Source of the DNA: Siphonodentalium dalli
Lineage: Eukaryota > Mollusca > Scaphopoda > Gadilida > Siphonodentaliidae
DNA: 64,000 bases
Assembly: GCA_032622095.1 (NCBI GenBank)
Contig: CP136067.1
Coordinates: 42,637,549 to 42,701,548, forward strand
Reading direction: 5' to 3'
Shown: in pieces, positions 26,101 to 33,033 of the stretch
How positions within the stretch are numbered: position 1 is the first letter of the stretch
Layout of the letters: the number at the start of each line of letters is the position of its first letter
Program-made: the position numbers and the translations under genes
The notes under the pieces: generated by a model
Told to the model about the DNA's origin: nothing
The model's input: only the letters and a program-made list of their open reading frames with translations
Database searches by the model: none

Positions 26101-29100
26101 AATTCCACAAAGTCAATCAAATCTTGGGTATTTTGGTACAAAATTCTAGAATTTGTTCTCAATTGTAAAAGAAATAACTTTTTAAGTCCAAAAAGTTTAA
26201 AAGTTTTTTTATTCTTTATTTATCATACACCATAAATCTTATTTTCTTCTCATAGGAATGCACTGTTCAGATTGTGGTTACAACTGCCATGAGAAATGTA
26301 TGCCGCTTGTGCCGAAGAATTGTTCCAAGTTGAAGCCAGTGACGGATTCCAGTACTAGCAGTACCAACCTGTCAAAGGCTGCTTCTGCTGAGACGAGCTC
26401 AACAAAGGGTGGTGGTGAGTCTGATTAACTGATTGAACGCCAGCCTCCCGTGTGGATTACATCGCCCGTCGCACATATGTCTCAAGGTCCAAAGACCAGA
26501 CTCATTCCCCTCACCAATGATCTTTTTCAAAATATACATATAATCAATCACAGTCTATCTCCAAAACTCCTGCTGGCATGCCTGTAATAGTGTATCTGTT
26601 ATTTGCAGAATGAGGTCCCCAGAGGATGAATTTAGTAATCCTATCCCGCAAAACCGGCTAGCATCACCAAATTCACCCTCTGGGAACATCATTCTGCTTA
26701 AGCCTCAACTGTTATGGGAGACCTAAGATCAGATTGACGTTCCCCAGTTGAAGTTGGTGATGTTCACCCATTAGTCACCGATTATGCATTTTATCTTCTG
26801 CAAATTAGGGGATATAGAAACTTCCCAGAAGGGAAAAAGTAACTAAAACAATATTAATTTGAGACATAGATACCTCCCAGAAGATGATGCCTATGCAGAA
26901 TGAGGTCCTTGAGGGTGAATTTAATGCTAGCATGCTGTGCAGGATAAATTCACCCTATGGGGACCTCATTCTGCAAATGATAGACAGACTATTTGCAGGC
27001 TTGTCTACTGGTAAGCAATGGCAGAGGTTAAACCAAATGAATACTTCTGAAAGCCGGTCAACTGAGCACAGTGTGTTACCACTTACCCCTTCAAATCAAA
27101 AGTGCAGCAAACTACAGCATATTATTGGTGTGCTGTCAAATTACCGCATTCTGCAATGTAGAAACACATAGTGTTGCACTGACATCAAACAATGCTGGCC
27201 GCCTGTATTATAATGTGCAATAATACTGAACAGGTAGTAGGAATTCATACCAGTTAATATTAACAGCAGTCCATAACCATAACATCCATTGAGAATGAAA
27301 GCAACTCCCAACCCAATATGGAGCTGAAGAATAATAGTTTTGTTGTCCCGTCTGGAGCCCAGGCACAATCATGAATCACGGTCACCGCCTCAGTTTAGTG
27401 TCTCCCAAATAGCCTAATTTATCCCCATTTCCCATCCATATAAGTGATACCCCTGGCAGTGAATAAATTGTTATGCTACTTATACTGTTGTTACCATACT
27501 ATTTTTATCATTCATAGGAGGTACACTAACGAGTACGTCAGTTATATTTGACCACCATTCTGGGGAACATCGGACACATGAGGGATATCTTTTCAAACGA
27601 GGAGCTCTTCTCAAAGGTTGGAAACAGCGGTGGTTTGTTCTGGACTCCATGAAGCATCAGGTATTATTATGTTAAAGGCGCATAATGCCTTCACATTGGG
27701 TATATGTGAGAGATCCTGTCTCTTTTAACCCTTCCATGACTGGATCTTCCTGAAATTTTGCGAATAACCATGTGCCAATGCATTATCTTATATATGCGAG
27801 TCTCCCATAGGGAGCCTCGCATATATAAGAGAATACATTGGCCTAACAATACTTGCCTTGACCTTGTAAGCCAGTGCATTTTCTCTTATATATGCAAGAC
27901 TCCCTAGGAGAGACTTGCATATATAAGATAATGCACTGGCACAGGATCTTTAATACTGCACCAGCGCAGCTCCCACCATGAAAGGGTTAAAAATCCGATG
28001 TTAATCTTTCAGATTTGGTCTCTAGCATTCCTATTCAGATCCCATTTCTATGATCGAAGTGGCATTCCCAAGGTGATGTAACAATTCGCATCCAAATATG
28101 GAGTGCAAACTATCGTGGTAATCTTTTGCGAGAATCGTATTATTTATTAACCCTTTACCCAACAGAAGGGCCCTGTGCCAATGCATTCTCTTATATATGC
28201 GAGTCGACCATAGGTCGCCTCGCATATATAAGAGAATGCATTGGCTTAACACATTAAAAATTATAAAATTGTTAAAGAATGTAAGAAAAAAATGGTAAAA
28301 AGTGTTAAAAAAAGATTTTTTTTAGGCCAATGCATTCTCTTATATATGCGAGGCGACCTATGGTCGACTCGCATATATAAGAGAATGCATTGGCACAGGG
28401 CTAACTGTAACTATCACAATGTGGTCAAGGAGCCGGTTCCAATGATATCCATATTTGTATGGTTCTATTGAGACAGACTGAAGATATTTTAGGCTGTTGA
28501 AGCTTTATTTGGCCGGTTTTGGCCGGTTTGTTGGGTAAAGGGTTAAACAACACAATGTTAAAAAGTATTTAGTAATAAATATCATTGGCTAATATAATCT
28601 CAAAGATAATGTTTCCTAGTTTTTTATTGTTATTTTATTGCATTCGGATATGCATTAACCCTTTATCCAACAAACCGGCCAAAACCGCCCAAATGAAGCT
28701 TCAACAGCCTAAAATATCTTCGGTCTGTCTCAATAGAACCATACAAATATGGATATCATTGGAACCGGCTCATTGACCACATTGTGATGGTTATAGTTAT
28801 ACCCTGTGCCAATGCATTCTCTTATATATGCGAGTCGACCATAGGTCGCCTCGCATATATAAGAGAATGCATTGGCCTAAAAAAATTCTTTTTTTAACAC
28901 TTTTTACCATTTTTTCTTACATTCTTTAACAATTTTATAATTTTTAATGTGTTAAGCCAATGCATTCTCTTATATATGCGAGGCGACCTATGGTCGACTC
29001 GCATATATAAGAGAATGCATTGGCACAGGGCCCTTCTGTTGGGTAAAGGGTTAACAGTCTGTGTTCTATATTATAAAATATTCCGTATCATGCTATGTGT

Positions 29101-31596
29101 GGGAAAATTGTCAACACGTCATTTACCTCTAATGTCAGAATTTATATATAACAATCATGAAGCTGTGTTTGTAATTGTTGATGGCTGTTTAAAGAGACTG
29201 GATCCTGCCTGGCAATGAGCTGTTACATCATTAACCAATGAAATTGCGCATAGTAACCAATGGACCAATGGTTATGGCAATCCCATTAATAGATTATAAA
29301 CGTACCCTGTTTCATTGTAATCCAATCTAGCAAGGAATTTGCAAAAAAAACTGTATAAAAAATATCATTTAGTCATTTTCATGACATGAATCGAGATTTT
29401 CATTTTGCCGTTGTCACCGTGCACAAATCATCGGGTTTGTTCATTGCGTTACTCGGAATACGGCTCCGTAACAATTTCCTGTTTCCCTACTCCGTTCTGC
29501 ACCGATGAAATTTTACTGTGCTACATTCAGATTTGATGCACGCTGAAGCAGCCGATGAACGGTAACTATAGACAACAACGCGCAGGTGTGCTCATTTCGC
29601 TACTCCGTTCTGCGCGATGAAATTTTACCGTGCTACATTCAGATTTGATGCATGCTAAACCGGCCGATGTCAGTGAATCGAAAACTAAAGTTAGCTGCTC
29701 TCGGCCAATCAGAATGCTTGTTTTTAGTGACAAATACTCAATGAATTACAATAGATTATAAACTAGCCTATAAGTACGCCACTGTGTGAAAATAATTGAC
29801 ATTCATTATAAAACCAATGAGATTATTGCCTCTTTCATAAAAAGCAAAATATCTTAATTTATAACAAGAACCCTAAATATACACTGAGCACCTATTAAAA
29901 AGATAAATAATTAATTTAAACTTTCTGTTAATTGATTAATACAGAGGAAGTGTAGTGAGTGTAGCTCAGAGTAATTATGCCCCGTCATTCATTTCATTGC
30001 CCAGGTCAAGATTAGTGCCCATTCCAGCCCAGTGTACTGAATGGAATGGAAACATCCCTTGGAAGGACTGATTAGAACCACCAGGGGGTGATTCCATTCA
30101 TTACGCTGGGCTACAATGGGTAAATTACCCTGGGCAAAAGTGAATGGAATGAATTTTGGTACCTAAAAACAGCACAGTTACATAATTTTGTATTGAGGAA
30201 ATTTGACAAAACTCACATTGGGCGTGTTAAACAGACGAAGACTTAAGTAAATGAGCAAAAATATCTGATATTCACAATGAAACTAACAAGAATTTTGACT
30301 TTTATCGAACAAGCAAAATACCTAATTTTAGAACAACCTTGACACCAACTAACTAAAACTTTGGATAAATAAATTTAACTGTCATTCAATTGAATTATAT
30401 ATATCGGAATTATGTATTACATATTTATGACAATTTATTAAAAATAGAAGTCATTTAAATGATTACATAAATATTTTCCATGTGCTTTCTCAGTTGACGA
30501 CCGATCCTCATGGGGAAAGTGACATCACATAACAATACGCTCGAAATTGAAATTACATCACCTCGGCCATAGGTGTAGCGAGCATAGCCCGGCGTATTTA
30601 TGCCCAGTCATTCCATTCATTGCCCATTGTAATTTCATTACCAATTGTAGCCAAGCGTAACTAATGGAATCGCCCCCTGCTTTTACTGTATTCCATATAG
30701 CATTCTCCTGAATGATGAAAATCCTTCCATTTCAGCTGAGGTATTATGACACAAGTGATGACACAAATTGTAAGGGACATGTAGACCTTGCAGAGGTAGA
30801 GTCTCTTACTCTTTTGAAGAATGTACAGGGTGCACCGAAGAAATCTGATGAGAACGCCTTCTTCGAGGTATATTCTTATTGATAGGGACATTACAAAATT
30901 TTAATGTTCTCATAGTATCTTGACCTTTCCCCATCGCACATTTCCTCACTTTCACAAGCAGACATTTCCTCACTCAGTCATATACCCACCGGACATTTCC
31001 CACCCAGCTCATACTAATAAGAAGCAATATGTGAAGAGTCAGCACTAAATTAAAGATAAGATACAGTATATCTATTGTCGTGAATAACCAAAAGTTTTGA
31101 CAGAGTTATGGCCCTTTGATTGTCATTTTGCCATTAGCAGCCACGAAAAGTTGTCCGGGGTTTATTTCGAATCACTTATCGACAGATTTGAAAGATTTTG
31201 GAAACTAGGCCCGGCCATATATTTTCACCAAAGTTACTACCCTTTAATTGTAATTTTTTGGCATTTTAAGCCCGAACTAAAACAGATATTAACCAATCTC
31301 ATATCAAATATGAACTGTTTTCCATTATTTTGAAGCATATTTTGAAAATGCCCATCCCCAACTTTGTCCACCTAGGCAGGGGATATCACCGTCAGTGACT
31401 GATTGTTACAGTTGATACATTGGTTAAGAAACCATTATATGCATAGCTCTCAGTTAGATGGGTGTGGAATGAACATTTATACATTTCTGTCATTTTCTTG
31501 CAGTTGAGGACTCTGAGAAGATACTACCACTTTCTGGCACCGGACGGCAAGACGGCACAGGAGTGGATTGAAAAAGTTCAGAGCTGTATAACATAG
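8823..31596 (+). CDS. Sbf: Sbf (MTMR5/MTMR13 homologue), C-terminal part, 11 exons
   Basis: Joined exons 8823-8989, 10725-10901, 13431-13535, 15685-15870, 19103-19408, 22378-22605, 23879-24182, 26256-26414, 27518-27660, 30736-30867 and 31504-31596 read as one open frame of about 666 residues ending in TAG. All introns are GT-AG and phases agree. The product follows vertebrate SBF1/SBF2 in order: end of the myotubularin-like phosphatase domain with a dead active site, SID-like helical region, C1 zinc finger, PH domain. Known for the family: a catalytically inactive phosphatase that partners active myotubularins and carries an N-terminal DENN Rab-exchange module, acting at endosomal membranes. 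The DENN, GRAM and first phosphatase exons must lie left of position 1. Family proteins are about 1,850-2,000 residues, so roughly the last third is here. Whether it is orthologous to SBF1, SBF2 or both cannot be decided. Confidence 0.93.
9104..9960. repeat. Old dispersed repeat copy, intron A-B
   Basis: Shares AAACATGGCCGCCAGCAGCC and CTAGATGGGAGCCATC with the 780 copy, ending CAAGTTCAGCTACATTGTCA. Fills most of the first half of the intron. Confidence 0.6.
10298..10475. mobile_element. Ttaa-2 element, partial
   Basis: The left end TTAACCCTTTAATGACTGG and first hairpin are present. The second hairpin is deleted (CAGTGCATTTATGCGGGATC) and the right end is missing. Confidence 0.55.
10725..10901 (+). 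CDS. Sbf: Sbf exon B: phosphatase domain
   Basis: The acceptor GTTGTAG ends at 10724 and the donor GTGAGG starts at 10902. The exon has 59 codons, phase 0 at both ends (residues 57-115). The peptide starts [10 protein letters not shown], contains [19 protein letters not shown] and ends EDSNWLQQ, matching the SBF/myotubularin segment before the P-loop (compare the EVRQVRASFK-type motif in SBF1). A hAT-D type repeat starts about 40 bp after the donor. Confidence 0.93.
10941..11275. mobile_element. hAT-D related MITE
   Basis: Left inverted pair GCAGAATGAGGTCCAGAGGG / complement, and a partial right half. The ends are not preserved. Confidence 0.55.
11576..11975 (+). mobile_element. Ttaa-1 double-hairpin MITE, copy 4
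   Basis: Full length. The right TTAA (11972-11975) is also the left TTAA of the Ttaa-5 element that follows, so one of the two inserted into the other's target duplication. Confidence 0.85.
11972..12351 (+). mobile_element. Ttaa-5 element
   Basis: 380 bp, TTAAAGTGATGTGAAACACT to TATGGCTTTAA. It shares its left TTAA with Ttaa-1 copy 4. Confidence 0.8.
12352..13103. other. Intron B-C filler
   Basis: AT-rich. It contains an inverted pair around 12625-12760 (ACACACGTAGTGTTTCTGAA and complement, ~20 bp arms). No coding signal. Confidence 0.4.
13112..13364. mobile_element. hAT-D MITE with clean 8 bp duplication
   Basis: 253 bp, inverted ends CAAGGCTTGAAATAGTGTG, inner repeats GCAGAATGAGGT..CCCAGAGGGTGAATTT. 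The duplication TCCATATT is perfect at 13104-13111 and 13365-13372. It ends 66 bp before Sbf exon C. Confidence 0.85.
13431..13535 (+). CDS. Sbf: Sbf exon C: inactive P-loop of the phosphatase domain
   Basis: The acceptor TTATCAG ends at 13430 and the donor GTAATA starts at 13536. The exon has 35 codons, phase 0/0 (residues 116-150). The active-site loop reads [12 protein letters not shown]. Active myotubularins have HCSDGWDRT here. The nucleophilic Cys is Leu (codon 13506-13508) and the phosphate-binding Arg is Val (codon 13524-13526), while the DGWD core is kept. This is the hallmark of the MTMR5/MTMR13 pseudophosphatases and shows that the product cannot use the usual cysteine mechanism. 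Confidence 0.95.
13619..13996 (+). mobile_element. Ttaa-5 element
   Basis: 378 bp, TTAA at both ends, located 83 bp after the Sbf exon C donor. Confidence 0.8.
14033..14145. mobile_element. hAT-D MITE, internal deletion
   Basis: Only the two outer arms remain (GCAGAATGAGGTTCC... and GGGGACCTCATTCTGC). Confidence 0.6.
14450..14839 (-). mobile_element. Ttaa-1 double-hairpin MITE, copy 5, reversed
   Basis: About 390 bp in opposite orientation to copies 1-4. The right end is TCAA instead of TTAA. It lies in the intron between Sbf exons C and D, together with a forward copy at 15341, so the pre-mRNA carries complementary copies. Confidence 0.8.
14917..15190. mobile_element. hAT-D MITE with clean 8 bp duplication
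   Basis: 274 bp, ends CAAGCCTG / CAGGCTTG. The duplication ATTAGTAC is perfect at 14909-14916 and 15191-15198. Confidence 0.85.
15341..15606 (+). mobile_element. Ttaa-1 element, left-truncated copy
   Basis: It starts inside the left arm (ATAGTTACAGTTATGCCC). It has both hairpins and the right end TTTGGTAAAGGGTTAA. It ends 78 bp before Sbf exon D. Confidence 0.75.
15685..15870 (+). CDS. Sbf: Sbf exon D: end of phosphatase domain, start of SID region
   Basis: The acceptor TATCCTGCAG ends at 15684 after a short (TA)n tract, and the donor GTTAGA starts at 15871. The exon has 62 codons, phase 0/0 (residues 151-212). The peptide carries [20 protein letters not shown] then FGHRFTHR, the near-invariant myotubularin block after the P-loop, which in SBF proteins overlaps the SET-interacting domain (SID). 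It ends [11 protein letters not shown] Pal-TA palindrome starts 33 bp downstream of the donor. Confidence 0.95.
15904..16120. mobile_element. Pal-TA palindromic MITE
   Basis: Same palindrome, 33 bp after the Sbf exon D donor. A few arm mismatches (TTTTTCCGAATTTAG). Confidence 0.85.
16511..17010. repeat. Old dispersed repeat copy, intron D-E
   Basis: Begins TAGCTCAACTTGTAAAAGTC, has CTTCATATGGATCTTCGG and ends CCAAGTTGAGCTACAGGGTC. Confidence 0.6.
17086..18047 (+). repeat. Block paralogous to 51084-52649 (inverted)
   Basis: Starts GTTTACCCATACCATAGTG and includes a (GTCT)n run at ~17147-17175. It continues through AGATTCAACAATACACATCA and ends in a half Ttaa-2 element (GATCCTGTACCAGTACATTC). 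The other copy is inside the 2.9 kb hAT-like element, in reverse, with two extra Ttaa-5 insertions. Confidence 0.8.
18236..18615 (+). mobile_element. tRNA-derived SINE
   Basis: The head AGTAGCCCAGTGGTTAGAGT resembles a Pol III A box region, and GAGTTCACGCC about 55 bp later a B box. GTGACCCTTGGGCAAGGTCA and the tail AGATAAGCACTATATAATCA are typical of metazoan SINEs. It is not a tRNA gene: no acceptor-stem pairing was seen. Confidence 0.6.
18814..19052. mobile_element. Ttaa-4 short element
   Basis: It starts TTAACCTTTCTTTACTAAAT and contains GTTATAAAAGTATACATTGG, GAAGGATTCCTATT and GGGAACTACTCAT. The last end (GAGTATTTAG...GGGTTAA) is missing. It lies just before Sbf exon E. Confidence 0.55.
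19103..19408 (+). CDS. Sbf: Sbf exon E: C-terminal myotubularin/SID segment
   Basis: The acceptor TCTGTTTCAG ends at 19102 and the donor GTAAGT starts at 19409. The exon has 102 codons, phase 0/0 (residues 213-314). It encodes [20 protein letters not shown], then [15 protein letters not shown], then [20 protein letters not shown]. The last part is the SBF form of the S(V)W-x-Y-V motif that closes myotubularin domains. It is the longest exon in the window. A short Ttaa-4 repeat ends about 50 bp before the acceptor, and a ~126 bp foldback starts 47 bp after the donor. Confidence 0.95.
19455..19585. repeat. Foldback after Sbf exon E
   Basis: The arms TATGTTGGGATATAATATTT... and their complement pair over ~55 bp with a ~20 bp loop (ACAACGAGTCGTAGACGAG). 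It starts 47 bp after the exon E donor. The rest of 19586-20136 has no recognised feature except a ~14 base C run at 20083-20096. Confidence 0.65.
20137..20571. mobile_element. hAT-D MITE, long form
   Basis: It starts CAAGCCTTCAAATAGTGTG and has the full middle segment (GGGGATATAGAAACTTCCC). The right end was lost after ACACTATTTG, where array-related sequence follows. Confidence 0.75.
21449..21550 (+). pseudogene. Truncated duplicate of Sbf exon F
   Basis: 102 bp preceded by an acceptor-like ATTTGCAG encodes 34 codons that match the first 34 of exon F, with 8 base changes. The four amino-acid changes are mild (Asn-Ser, Asp-Glu, His-Asn, Val-Ile) and there is no stop within it. It then runs straight back into array sequence (ATTTGTAGGTGC), so the last 42 codons and the true donor are missing. 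Using the GTAGGT just after it as a donor would give 106 bp and a frameshift. Confidence 0.85.
21900..22291. mobile_element. hAT-like MITE inside the exon F array
   Basis: A perfect 17 bp TIR CAGGGACCAGCCTAGGG lies at both ends. The flanking 8 bp duplication CTGTAACC / CTCTAACC has 7 of 8 bases matching. The interior is 392 bp long in total with GGGAGAAGTG repeats and long A/T runs, and no coding region. Confidence 0.8.
22378..22605 (+). CDS. Sbf: Sbf exon F: domain-end motif and acidic linker
   Basis: The acceptor TGATTTGTAG ends at 22377 and the donor GTGAGT starts at 22606. The exon has 76 codons, phase 0/0 (residues 315-390). The start [17 protein letters not shown] matches the conserved LRPYSN-x-S-N-L-x-x-W motif of SBF proteins. 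The remainder is an acidic, poorly conserved linker. The acceptor and first ten or so codons are copied many times in the tandem array just upstream (20.6-22.4 kb), and 34 codons are copied once at 21449-21550. This copy is chosen as the real exon because only it continues to a good donor with matching phase. Confidence 0.94.
22644..23081. mobile_element. Ttaa-7 element after Sbf exon F
   Basis: 438 bp with ends TTAAAGGCCCACTTAATTT and inverted TTAAAGGCCGATTTAATTT. It starts 38 bp after the exon F donor. A related reversed fragment covers about 39290-39440 (GAGCTTCCTCTTTCAAATGG shared). Confidence 0.6.
23594..23840. mobile_element. Ttaa-2 hairpin MITE
   Basis: Ends TTAGCTCTTTCATGACTGG and CGTCATGAAAGGGTTTAA. 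The first hairpin is shortened. It ends 38 bp before Sbf exon G, so it makes up nearly all of the local acceptor-side intron sequence. Confidence 0.7.
23879..24182 (+). CDS. Sbf: Sbf exon G: helical linker and first half of C1 zinc finger
   Basis: The acceptor TTTTTTCAG ends at 23878 and the donor GTAACA starts at 24183. The exon has 101 codons plus one base (residues 391-491). [10 protein letters not shown] followed by [10 protein letters not shown] matches the coiled-coil-like LETELG...W-K-x-x-WDR block of SBF1/2. From residue 465 a C1 domain begins: His465, Cys478 and Cys481 are zinc ligands at H-x12-C-x2-C spacing. Vertebrate SBF1/2 lack a recognisable C1 here, while insect Sbf is known to have one. 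Confidence 0.94.
24254..24653 (-). mobile_element. Ttaa-1 double-hairpin MITE, reversed, intron G-H
   Basis: Full length at 400 bp with TTAA at both ends. It starts 71 bp after the Sbf exon G donor. Confidence 0.85.
24809..25297. mobile_element. Inverted-repeat element in intron G-H
   Basis: The ends CAGTTTCTTTGAAAAGCCGA and, inverted, CAGTCTCTTTGAAAAGCCGA continue for ~45 bp (CCTATATCGGAATTA). The flanks match only partly (GTGATCACT / GGGATCGCT). A piece of its interior (AAATTGTCAACACGTCATT) also occurs at 29104-29125. Confidence 0.6.
25298..26255. other. Intron G-H, unrepeated AT-rich part
   Basis: No hairpin element or coding frame recognised. It ends in a pyrimidine-rich acceptor region before exon H. 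Confidence 0.5.
26256..26414 (+). CDS. Sbf: Sbf exon H: second half of C1 zinc finger
   Basis: The acceptor CTTCTCATAG ends at 26255 and the donor GTGAGT starts at 26415. Phase is 1 at both ends (residues 492-545 with split glycines). It supplies the rest of the zinc ligands: with exon G the pattern is H-x12-C-x2-C-x13-C-x2-C-x4-H-x2-C-x7-C, complete. A serine/threonine-rich linker ([20 protein letters not shown]) follows and is probably disordered. The intron before it (24183-26255) holds a Ttaa-1 hairpin element and an inverted-repeat element. Confidence 0.94.
26577..27003. mobile_element. hAT-D MITE, long form, intron H-I
   Basis: 427 bp with left CATGCCTGTAATAGTG and right CTATTTGCAGGCTTG; the middle segment is present. 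Confidence 0.75.
27518..27660 (+). CDS. Sbf: Sbf exon I: start of PH domain
   Basis: The acceptor TTCATAG ends at 27517 and the donor GTATTA starts at 27661. It enters in phase 1 and leaves in phase 0 (residues 545-592). The motif [20 protein letters not shown] followed by VLD is the first two strands of a PH domain. The basic K-x(n)-K-x-R pattern in the beta1-beta2 loop is often used for phosphoinositide binding. A Ttaa-2 element starts 64 bp after the donor. Confidence 0.94.
27725..27990. mobile_element. Ttaa-2 hairpin MITE (reference copy)
   Basis: 266 bp with ends TTAACCCTTCCATGACTGG and CCACCATGAAAGGGTTAA. The two hairpins have arms like those of Ttaa-1 (GCATTCTCTTATATATGCGA) but TCTCCCATAGGGAGCC-type centres. 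A conserved spacer ATTTACCTTGACCTTGTAAG separates them. Confidence 0.8.
28147..28546 (-). mobile_element. Ttaa-1 double-hairpin MITE, reversed, intron I-J
   Basis: Full length with both ends intact. It forms an inverted pair with the forward copy 108 bp downstream; folded transcript would form a ~400 bp duplex. Confidence 0.85.
28655..29054 (+). mobile_element. Ttaa-1 double-hairpin MITE, forward, intron I-J
   Basis: Full length at 400 bp, with ends TTAACCCTTTATCCAACA and TGTTGGGTAAAGGGTTAA. It is the partner of the reversed copy at 28147-28546. Confidence 0.85.
29489..29672 (+). repeat. Two-copy tandem duplication, ~112 bp period
   Basis: CTACTCCGTTCTGC...GATGAAATTTTAC...GCTACATTCAGATTTGATGC occurs at 29489-29560 and again at 29601-29672. 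It lies in intron I-J with no coding signal. Confidence 0.6.
29673..30735. other. Intron I-J, right part
   Basis: It contains a degenerate inverted/direct repeat of GTGTAGC-G-G---AGC...ATTATGCCC--TCATTC around 29953-30010, 30080-30150 and 30565-30680. It looks like an old foldback element. No coding signal. Confidence 0.4.
30736..30867 (+). CDS. Sbf: Sbf exon J: middle of PH domain
   Basis: The acceptor CCATTTCAG ends at 30735 and the donor GTATAT starts at 30868. The exon has 44 codons, phase 0/0 (residues 593-636). [20 protein letters not shown] matches the SBF1 PH-domain strand LRYYD...CKG-x-IDLAEVE almost position by position. It ends KSDENAFFE. Confidence 0.94.
31504..31596 (+). CDS. 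Sbf: Sbf exon K: PH domain C-terminal helix and stop
   Basis: The acceptor TTTCTTGCAG ends at 31503. Thirty codons (residues 637-666) run to TAG at 31594-31596. [20 protein letters not shown] followed by [10 protein letters not shown] gives the last PH strand and the amphipathic helix with its invariant Trp. The protein ends within a few residues of where SBF1 ends, so this is the natural C-terminus. Confidence 0.95.
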   Translation: MRTLRRYYHFLAPDGKTAQEWIEKVQSCIT

Positions 31597-31797
31597 TTAG
31601 AATTAGAATTATAATGACTCAGCATAATTCCTTGCCAGGTTAACTTGTTAATGTATTATGTCATCCAAAGAGCACAAGCTATCCAATTTTCTCAGTGTAC
31701 TGGATTGAATATGTGTAGTATTCTGTTTGAACACCCTGTTGTTTGCAGAGACTATATTAAGTGGAATATAGTTTCCAAAATTCGTCTGTCTAATATC

Positions 31798-31803
31798 ATT
31801 AAA
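31798..31803 (+). promoter_or_regulatory. Possible poly(A) signal (ATTAAA) for Sbf
   Basis: ATTAAA lies 201 bp after the Sbf stop and is followed by a T-rich run. It is the common variant of AATAAA. I did not see AATAAA in the first ~1.4 kb of downstream sequence. The match is short and could be chance in AT-rich DNA. Confidence 0.25.
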
Positions 31804-32302
31804 AAGGGTATTTTTCTGGCACTTCCTAAATTTTTGTTGCATGAATAATATTTAATGCTCTTAGAAAATATCAACGCACACTTTTCTAGTAATTTTAACA
31901 ACACTAGTAATTAGGTAACCGAGAACCTACCTAACTCTGGTCTGCAGAAAGCAAAACATAAATGTGAAAATCCTATCTTTATTATCAAATATTGGGATGT
32001 CTTTAGGACCTCTTCGTTGGATTTATAAGACAGTGAAGGCTCTTCTGTGTGCTGAGATGTTGTGCATCTGTCCATCCATATTTTCAGACTTTTGAGTAAG
32101 AATCCATGTTGGCTAGCATGTGATTTTCCATCTGACTGATATGTTCAAACTCATAATCCTGTATATGTTAGATTGTGTGTGATTTGTTCACCTTACTGAT
32201 ACGAGCTTCTGCCATAGAATTCAGCTCTCTGCAACGTCCAGACTCGTGCATGAGAATATATTGGTTAGCATGTGCTCCTTCACCTTATTTATCAACTTAA
32301 GC

Positions 32303-32517
32303 TACAGTAATGCCCTAAATAATCGAATCCTTAACCACAGCAGAATTATGGGTAATTTTTCAGGATTTAGTCGGAAATATGGCTTGTTGCCATTCATCGG
32401 AAAGCTCTCAGTGAGAGCTTTCCTATGAATGGCAACAAGCCATATTTCCGACTAAATCCTGAAAAATTACCCATAATTCTGCTATTTAAGGAGTCGATTA
32501 TTTAGGGCATTACTGTA
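32303..32517. mobile_element. Pal-TA palindromic MITE
   Basis: Same palindrome, 707 bp after the Sbf stop, possibly within the 3' UTR. Confidence 0.85.
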
Positions 32518-32788
32518 CATCCGATCAGCATAGTCACATTTGAATCTCCCAGCCAGCTTGTTGACATTTCATTTTTTTGTGATTCAACGCACTTGTTTTT
32601 AACATTTTTCACCACATGCCATGAATTTACATATTGTACATGCTTGTAAATAGGATCCCGTTGAGTGATATAACATTTATAATGTGACTGAGTAGATCTC
32701 TCTCAGGATGCCATTTTGTCATATTTATTGTTTCGTTTTCTAGCAGTCGCAGCGCATGCACATATTCTTGTGATAGTTTTATTTAATA

Positions 32789-33033
32789 TTAACCCTTTGA
32801 GTGCCAGGTCGATTTTTGTATCAACCCATATACCCTGTGCCAATGCATTCTCTTATATATGCGAGTCGACCATAGGTCGCCTCGCATATATAAGAGAATG
32901 CATTGGCTTAACAATTTTTTTTTTTTTTTTTTTTTTTTTTATACAATTTTAATATATTTTATTATATTCTCTAACAGACTTATTGTGTAGGTTTAGGGCC
33001 GATAATATCGGCCCCTGGCGCTCAAAAGGTTAA
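32789..33033. mobile_element. Ttaa-3 element carrying the Ttaa-1 hairpin
   Basis: 245 bp with ends TTAACCCTTTGAGTGCCAGG and, inverted, TTAACCTTTTGAGCGCCAGG. These differ from Ttaa-1 after the first ten bases. Inside is one 67 bp hairpin (32848-32914 region) identical to Ttaa-1 hairpin 1, followed by a ~24 base T run. It is the only copy of this family here. Confidence 0.7.
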
